Shown in pieces: positions 58,937 to 64,000 of a stretch of DNA of 64,000 nt. The DNA comes from Streptomyces sp. XM4193 (GTDB lineage Bacteria; Actinomycetota; Actinomycetes; Streptomycetales; Streptomycetaceae). The notes beneath the pieces are model-generated. The model saw nothing but the letters and a program-made list of their open reading frames with translations. It searched no databases and was not told the origin of the DNA. Every line of letters begins with the position of its first letter. The stretch's first letter is position 1. The stretch spans positions 1,240,001 through 1,304,000 of the forward strand of contig NZ_JALLGK010000001.1 of the NCBI RefSeq assembly GCF_023072595.1, read 5' to 3'. The position numbers and the translations under genes are program-made.

Positions 58937-60556
58937 ATGGGTCACGTGGAAGTCGCACATCTGGAATATCTGCTGCCGGACGGTCGGGTGCTGCTCGACG
59001 ACGTCTCGTTCAGGGTGGGCGAGGGCACCGCCGTCGCGCTGGTCGGTGCCAACGGGGCGGGCAAGACGACGCTGTTGCGGCTGATCGCCGGCGATCTCCA
59101 GCCGGACGAGGGGAGCGTGGTCACCAGCGGCGGCCTGGGTGTGATGCCCCAGTTCATCGGCTCCGTACGGGACGAGCGGACCGTGCGCGACCTGCTGGTG
59201 TCGGTCGCTCCGCCGCGTCTGCGGACCGCCGCCGAGGCGGTGGACGCCGCGGAGCTGGCGCTGATGGAACGGGACGACGAGAAGGCGCAGTTGGACTACG
59301 CGCAGGCGCTCAGCGACTGGGCCGAGGTGCAGGGGTACGAGGCGGAGACGCTCTGGGACGTCTGCACCACGGCCGCGCTGGACGTCCCCTACGAGCGCGC
59401 CCAGTGGCGGAAGGTGACGACGCTCTCGGGCGGCGAGCAGAAGCGGCTGGTGCTGGAGTACCTGCTGCGCGGCCCGGAGGAGGTGCTGCTGCTCGACGAG
59501 CCGGACAACTACCTGGACGTGCCGGGCAAGCGCTGGCTGGAGGAGCAGTTGCGGCAGACCCGCAAGACGGTGCTCTTCATCTCCCACGACCGCGAGCTGC
59601 TGGCCCGTACGGCCCGGCGGATCATCAGCGTGGAGCCCGGCCCGGCCGGTTCGGACGTGTGGGTGCACGGCGCGGGTTTCGACACGTACCACGAGGCGCG
59701 GCGCGAACGCTTCGCCCGCTTCGAGGAGTTGAGGCGGCGCTGGGACGAGAAGCACGCCCAGCTCAAGCGGCTGGTGAACACCCTGAAGAACAAGGCGGCG
59801 TTCAACGACGGCCTCGCCTCGCGCTACCAGGCGGCACGCACCCGGCTGCGGAAGTTCGAGGAGGCCGGTCCGCCGCAGGAGCCGCCGCGCGAGCAGGACA
59901 TCACCATGCGGCTGCGCGGCGGCCGTACCGGAGTGCGTGCGATCACCTGCAAGGGGCTCGAACTGACCGGTCTGATGCGCCCGTTCGACCTGGAGGTCTT
60001 CTACGGCGAACGGGTCGCGGTGCTCGGGTCCAACGGCTCGGGGAAGTCGCACTTCCTGCGGTTGCTCGCCGGTGAGGAGGTCGCGCACACGGGGGCGTGG
60101 AGACTCGGCGCCAGGGTCGTCCCCGGCCACTTCGCCCAGACCCACGCCCATCCGGAGCTGGCCGGGCGCAGTCTGCTGGACATCCTGTGGAAGGAGCACG
60201 CCAGGGACCGCGGCGGTGCGATGCCGGTGCTGCGCCGCTACGAGCTCGACCGTCAGGCCGAGCAGCCCTTCGACCGTCTCTCCGGCGGGCAGCAGGCACG
60301 TTTCCAGATCCTGCTGCTGGAGCTGGTGGGCACCACCGCGCTGCTGCTGGACGAGCCCACCGACAACTTGGACCTGGAGAGCGCCGAGGCGCTCCAGACC
60401 GGCCTGGAGGCGTACGACGGGACGGTGCTCGCGGTGACCCACGACCGCTGGTTCGCGCGCTCCTTCGACCGCTTTCTGGTCTTCGGCTCCGACGGGCTGG
60501 TGCGGGAGGCGCCGGAGCCGGTCTGGGACGAGGCCCGGGTGGCCCGCCGCCGCTGA
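58937..60556 (+). CDS. ABC-F family ATP-binding protein
   Basis: 539 aa with two ATPase domains and no membrane segments. Domain 1 has Walker A GANGAGKTT (37-45), signature LSGGEQKR (163-170) and LLLLDEPDNYLD. Domain 2 has GSNGSGKSH, LSGGQQAR and LLLDEPTDNLDLESAEALQ. The linker between them (about 255-330, ARFEELRRRWDEKHAQLKRL) is charged and helical. ABC-F proteins act on the ribosome, either as translation factors or by protecting it from antibiotics; which applies here cannot be told. Starts divergently from the membrane-anchored gene, 62 nt away. Confidence 0.9.
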   Translation: MGHVEVAHLEYLLPDGRVLLDDVSFRVGEGTAVALVGANGAGKTTLLRLIAGDLQPDEGSVVTSGGLGVMPQFIGSVRDERTVRDLLVSVAPPRLRTAAEAVDAAELALMERDDEKAQLDYAQALSDWAEVQGYEAETLWDVCTTAALDVPYERAQWRKVTTLSGGEQKRLVLEYLLRGPEEVLLLDEPDNYLDVPGKRWLEEQLRQTRKTVLFISHDRELLARTARRIISVEPGPAGSDVWVHGAGFDTYHEARRERFARFEELRRRWDEKHAQLKRLVNTLKNKAAFNDGLASRYQAARTRLRKFEEAGPPQEPPREQDITMRLRGGRTGVRAITCKGLELTGLMRPFDLEVFYGERVAVLGSNGSGKSHFLRLLAGEEVAHTGAWRLGARVVPGHFAQTHAHPELAGRSLLDILWKEHARDRGGAMPVLRRYELDRQAEQPFDRLSGGQQARFQILLLELVGTTALLLDEPTDNLDLESAEALQTGLEAYDGTVLAVTHDRWFARSFDRFLVFGSDGLVREAPEPVWDEARVARRR

Positions 60557-60708
60557 TCCCGCCGTCCCGGCCGGCGCGGTTCGCGAGCCGCGGGAGCGCG
60601 GGGATCGGCGCGCTCCCGCGGCGCCGGTACGCCGAGGCCGGGCTGCGGCGCGCGGGCGTCGGTCGGGGGTGCTCGGACGTCACCCGCACGGGGGAGCCGG
60701 GGCCCGCT
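60557..60708. other. Gap upstream of the rplM promoter
   Basis: Part of a 361-nt intergenic region. A possible terminator stem for the ABC-F gene is CGCGGGAGCGCGG...GCGCTCCCGCGGC at about 60590-60623. Confidence 0.45.
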
Positions 60709-60738
60709 TTGACCCTGCTGGCGGACGGACGGTAGTCT
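60709..60738 (+). promoter_or_regulatory. Promoter of rplM-rpsI
   Basis: TTGACC (60709-60714) and TAGTCT (60733-60738), 18-nt spacer. The transcript would start near 60745, giving a leader of about 170 nt. Confidence 0.65.
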
Positions 60739-60917
60739 GCCTGTTTGTTATGCGTATTGGCTTGCTCCATCTCACGGTGAGAGGCCGCTACGCAGGTCCA
60801 CCAGGACGATGACCAGCGACCAGCGGGCGGATGCGTCACCGCCGTGCGGTCTCGGCTGTCGTGATCTCCGGGTGGCCTTGTCAGGACCCACTCACTGAAG
60901 AAGCGAAGGCTACGACC

Positions 60918-61361
60918 GTGCGTACGTTCAGCCCCAAGCCCGGCGACATCCAGCGCCAGTGGCACGTCATCGACGCCCAGGACGTGGTCCTGGGTCGTCT
61001 GGCCTCTCAGGCGGCCACCCTCCTGCGGGGCAAGCACAAGCCCGTGTACGCGCCCCACGTCGACACCGGTGACTTCGTCATCATCATCAACGCCGACAAG
61101 GTGCACCTGTCCGGTAACAAGCGGACCCAGAAGCTCGCCTACCGCCACTCCGGTTACCCGGGCGGCCTGCGCTCCGTGCGCTACGACGAGCTGCTGGAGA
61201 AGAACCCGGAGAAGGCCGTCGAGAAGGCCGTCAAGGGCATGCTCCCCAAGAACACCCTGGGCCGTCAGATGTTCTCGAAGCTGAAGGTCTACGCGGGCGA
61301 CCAGCACCCGCACGCTGCTCAGCAGCCGGTCCCGTTCGAGATCACCCAGGTCGCGCAGTAA
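60918..61361 (+). CDS. rplM: 50S ribosomal protein L13
   Basis: 147 aa from GTG ([19 protein letters not shown]). [20 protein letters not shown] and [20 protein letters not shown] are typical, and [13 protein letters not shown] closes the core. Co-transcribed with rpsI, 41 nt downstream. Confidence 0.97.
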   Translation: MRTFSPKPGDIQRQWHVIDAQDVVLGRLASQAATLLRGKHKPVYAPHVDTGDFVIIINADKVHLSGNKRTQKLAYRHSGYPGGLRSVRYDELLEKNPEKAVEKAVKGMLPKNTLGRQMFSKLKVYAGDQHPHAAQQPVPFEITQVAQ

Positions 61362-61402
61362 GTCCGGCCACACCCCTAGACGAAGAGAAGCTGAGGAATT
61401 CC

Positions 61403-61930
61403 GTGGCTGAGACCGCTGAGACCGTCGAGAACACCGAGAACGCCGAGCACGTCGGCGAGGAGTTCGAGGAGTACACCACCGAGACCCCCGAGGTCGCCGG
61501 TGAGTACACCTCCGAGTCCCTCGCCGCGCCGTTCGGTGAGCCCCAGCCGGCAGCCGGCACCGGCCGCCGCAAGAACGCCATCGCGCGTGTCCGTATCGTC
61601 CCGGGCTCCGGCCAGTGGCGCATCAACGGCCGCCCGCTGGACGGTTACTTCCCGAACAAGGTGCACCAGCAGGAAGTCAACGAGCCCTTCAAGGTGCTCG
61701 AGCTGGACAACCGCTACGACGTCGTTGCCCGCATCTCCGGCGGCGGCATCTCGGGTCAGGCCGGCGCGCTGCGCCTGGGCGTGGCCCGTGCGCTGAACGA
61801 GGCGGACGTGGACAACAACCGCGGCCCGCTGAAGAAGGCCGGCTTCCTCACCCGTGACGCCCGTGCGGTGGAGCGGAAGAAGGCCGGTCTCAAGAAGGCG
61901 CGCAAGGGTACGCAGTACAGCAAGCGCTGA
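61403..61930 (+). CDS. rpsI: 30S ribosomal protein S9
   Basis: 175 aa from GTG. An acidic N-terminal extension of ~45 residues precedes the S9 core ([39 protein letters not shown]) and the basic tail ending QYSKR, which reaches P-site tRNA. The extension is usual in streptomycetes. Confidence 0.97.
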   Translation: MAETAETVENTENAEHVGEEFEEYTTETPEVAGEYTSESLAAPFGEPQPAAGTGRRKNAIARVRIVPGSGQWRINGRPLDGYFPNKVHQQEVNEPFKVLELDNRYDVVARISGGGISGQAGALRLGVARALNEADVDNNRGPLKKAGFLTRDARAVERKKAGLKKARKGTQYSKR

Positions 61931-62294
61931 CCCGGCCCCTGGCTGTGGTGGACGCCCCGGCGGCACGCTCCGTGCTCGCCGGGGCGTTCCCGTATCGGGG
62001 CGCCCCCGGCCGCCGCGCGGAACCGCGCGAGCGCGCGGCCCCCGCCGCAGCCGTTGCGCCCGCCGCACCCGCCCGCGGGCGCCGCGCCCGTACGAGCGCG
62101 GCGCGGTCGCGGAGCGTACGGGGCGTATACAGGAATGGGCCGCCGGTGCTCTCCGGTCGCCCTCCGTCGTGCATCGCAGGACGGACATCACATGACTTCC
62201 CCGGCCCGGCGGGAGGGCGGGGAACCGGCCGCGCCCCGCGACCGTCGCACTCGCAGGCGGCCGACCACACAGCTCGACAGCTCGGAGGACAACG
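61931..62294. other. Gap between rpsI and glmM
   Basis: 364 nt without a gene. It begins with the rplM-rpsI terminator (61952-61987) and must hold the glmM promoter, which could not be assigned. Confidence 0.5.
61952..61987 (+). terminator. Terminator after rpsI
   Basis: ACGCCCCGGCG...CGCCGGGGCGT with an inner GCACG/CGTGC stem, 22 nt after the stop, then TCC. Confidence 0.75.
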
Positions 62295-63689
62295 GTGGGA
62301 CGACTCTTCGGTACGGATGGAGTGCGTGGCGTCGCCAACGCCGGGCTGACGGCCGAGATGGCGCTCGGTCTCTCGGTCGCCGCCGCGCACGTGCTGACCG
62401 AAGCGGGACCCACCGGTGGCGGAGAGCCGGCGCCGGAACGCACCACCTCGGGCGAGCGACGCCCGGTGGCCGTGGTGGGGCGCGACCCGCGCGCCTCGGG
62501 CGAGTTCCTGGAGGCGGCCGTGGTCGCCGGACTCGCCAGCGCCGGTGTGGACGTGCTGCGGGTGGGCGTGCTACCGACGCCGGCCGTCGCCTATCTGACG
62601 GGTTCGCTCGGTGCGGACCTGGGCGTGATGCTGTCGGCCAGCCACAACCCGATGCCGGACAACGGGATCAAGTTCTTCGCGCGCGGTGGCCACAAGCTCG
62701 CCGACGAGCTGGAGGACCGTATCGAGGCCGTCTACCGCGAGCACTCCACGGGTGAGCCGTGGAAGCGTCCGATCGGTGCGGGCGTCGGCCGGGTGCGGAC
62801 GTACGACGAGGGCTTCGACAGCTACGTCGCCCACCTGCTGGGTGTGCTGCCGAACCGTCTGGACGGGCTGAAGGTCGTCATCGACGGTGCCCACGGCGCC
62901 GCCGCCCGGGTCTCCCCGGAGGCGTTCGCGCGCGCCGGTGCCGAGGTGGTCACGATCGCCGCGGCCCCCGACGGCCTCAACATCAACGACGGCTGCGGCT
63001 CCACCCATCTGGAGGGGCTGCGCGCGGCCGTCGTGGAGCACGGCGCGGATCTCGGCGTCGCGCACGACGGCGACGCGGACCGCTGCCTCGCGGTGGACGC
63101 CGACGGCGCGGAGATCGACGGCGACCAGATCCTGGCGGTGCTCGCGGTCGGCATGAAGGAAGCCGGCACGCTGCGCAACGACACGGTGGTGGCCACCGTG
63201 ATGTCCAACCTCGGCTTCAAGCTCGCGATGGAGGCCGCCGGGCTGCAGCTGCTCCAGACCGCGGTCGGTGACCGGTACGTGCTGGAGGAGCTCAAGCGCG
63301 GCGGACACTCGCTCGGTGGTGAGCAGTCGGGCCATGTGATCGTGCTCGACCACGCCACCACCGGCGACGGCACCCTCACCGGGCTGATGCTGGCGGCCAG
63401 GGTGGCCGCGACCCGCAAACCCCTCGCCGAGCTGGTCACCGTGATGGAGCGGCTGCCGCAGGTGCTGATCAACGTGCCCGAGGTTGACCGGACCCGGGTC
63501 ACCAGCTCGGCCGAGCTGGCCGCCGCGGTGGTCGAGGCGGAGCGTGAACTGGGCGCCACCGGACGGGTGTTGCTGCGGCCCTCGGGCACGGAGCCGCTGG
63601 TGCGGGTGATGGTCGAGGCCGCCGATCTGGAGCAGGCCCGCGCGGTCGCCCAGCGGCTGGCCGACGTGGTCAAGAGCTCCCTGGGCTAG
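62295..63689 (+). CDS. glmM: Phosphoglucosamine mutase
   Basis: 464 aa from GTG after GGAGGA. It converts glucosamine-6-phosphate to glucosamine-1-phosphate for cell-wall UDP-GlcNAc. The phosphoserine loop [17 protein letters not shown] has its reactive Ser near 116. The metal loop is DGDADRC, the sugar loop GEQSGH, and the phosphate loop [12 protein letters not shown]. An insertion of about 12 residues near 38-52 ([16 protein letters not shown]) makes it a little longer than usual. Confidence 0.96.
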   Translation: MGRLFGTDGVRGVANAGLTAEMALGLSVAAAHVLTEAGPTGGGEPAPERTTSGERRPVAVVGRDPRASGEFLEAAVVAGLASAGVDVLRVGVLPTPAVAYLTGSLGADLGVMLSASHNPMPDNGIKFFARGGHKLADELEDRIEAVYREHSTGEPWKRPIGAGVGRVRTYDEGFDSYVAHLLGVLPNRLDGLKVVIDGAHGAAARVSPEAFARAGAEVVTIAAAPDGLNINDGCGSTHLEGLRAAVVEHGADLGVAHDGDADRCLAVDADGAEIDGDQILAVLAVGMKEAGTLRNDTVVATVMSNLGFKLAMEAAGLQLLQTAVGDRYVLEELKRGGHSLGGEQSGHVIVLDHATTGDGTLTGLMLAARVAATRKPLAELVTVMERLPQVLINVPEVDRTRVTSSAELAAAVVEAERELGATGRVLLRPSGTEPLVRVMVEAADLEQARAVAQRLADVVKSSLG

Positions 63690-63695
63690 GCCCTG

Positions 63696-63724
63696 CGGCC
63701 CGGGCCCGACGGCGGCCCGGGCCG
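63696..63724. terminator. Terminator between glmM and coaA
   Basis: CGGCCCGGGC pairs perfectly with GCCCGGGCCG, 7 nt after the glmM stop, between convergent genes. Confidence 0.7.
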
Positions 63725-63857
63725 GTGCCGCTCTGTCGCCGCCCTCCGCACACCGCGTGCAGTACCGGTCCACGCCCGTGCGGCGCCCTGCCCGTGCGGC
63801 GGCGCGGCGGGTGCGGCAGGGGCGTGGCGGCCGGCCCGGTTGTCGGGGTCGGCCCGG

Positions 63858-64000
63858 TCAGAGCTTGCGCAGCGAGAGCCGGCGCACCTTGTGGTCGCCG
63901 CCCTTGCGCAGCACCAGGCTGGCCCGTCCGCGGGTGGGCTCGATGTTCTCCCGGAGGTTCGGCCGGTTGATGGTGCGCCAGATGTTGCGCCCGTACTCCA
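63858..64000 (-). CDS. coaA: Pantothenate kinase, C-terminus only (partial)
   Basis: The last 47 residues, from [20 protein letters not shown] to [20 protein letters not shown]. INxPNLxENI-PTRxRAxLVLRKGxDH is the conserved C-terminus of bacterial type I pantothenate kinase, which makes 4'-phosphopantothenate in CoA synthesis. The rest lies beyond the right edge. The P-loop cannot be checked. Neighbouring glmM matches the streptomycete order. Confidence 0.88.
   Translation of the reverse strand, partial: EYGRNIWRTINRPNLRENIEPTRGRASLVLRKGGDHKVRRLSLRKL

Overview
The window looks like a chromosomal segment of a high-GC actinobacterium in or near Streptomyces. The reasons are pervasive GTG/TTG starts, Streptomyces-like RpoB, RpoC and ribosomal proteins, an acidic N-terminal extension on NusG, a zinc-type rpsN, no rpsD between rpsK and rpoA, and the family order rpmG, two MaoC proteins, murB, add, aspC, secE, nusG. 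No database was searched; all names come from reading the proteins and motifs.

Left edge (1-4.7 kb): the start of a GntR-type regulator running off the window, then a compact CRISPR array (8 repeats, 7 spacers of 32 nt) of the type I-E kind, without cas genes in the window. Beyond it lie a tRNA-like scrap and two decayed CRISPR repeats. A methyltransferase, a Rossmann-fold NAD(P)-binding protein and a cytosine-deaminase-like amidohydrolase follow on the minus strand.

4.7-31 kb: tRNA-Thr, tRNA-Met, rpmG, two hydratase-fold genes, murB, then add and aspC on the minus strand. tRNA-Trp, secE, nusG, rplKA, a lipoprotein gene, rplJL with a structured leader, rpoBC, a DUF1707-type membrane protein and the str operon (rpsL-rpsG-fusA-tuf) follow. 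An NmrA-like gene sits between nusG and rplK, and a cbiZ-like gene sits between tuf and the S10 operon.

32-44 kb: the S10 and spc operons, from rpsJ to secY-adk, with many translationally coupled overlaps.

44-53 kb is the accessory zone. The usual adk-map-infA run is split twice. A minus-strand NACHT NTPase with a leucine-rich-repeat-like C-terminus, resembling the bacterial NLR-related defence proteins, lies between adk and map. A three-gene cassette (small secreted protein, ABC ATPase, FtsX-like permease) with an AT-richer core lies between map and infA.

53-64 kb: infA, rpmJ, rpsM, rpsK, rpoA, rplQ, truA, a membrane-anchored protein of unknown role, an ABC-F ATPase, rplM-rpsI, glmM, and the 3' end of coaA at the right edge. 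Most of the window therefore codes for the translation and transcription machinery. The candidates for novelty are the insertions into the conserved order, the CRISPR remains, and a 25-nt element shared by the rpsL and rpsJ leaders.
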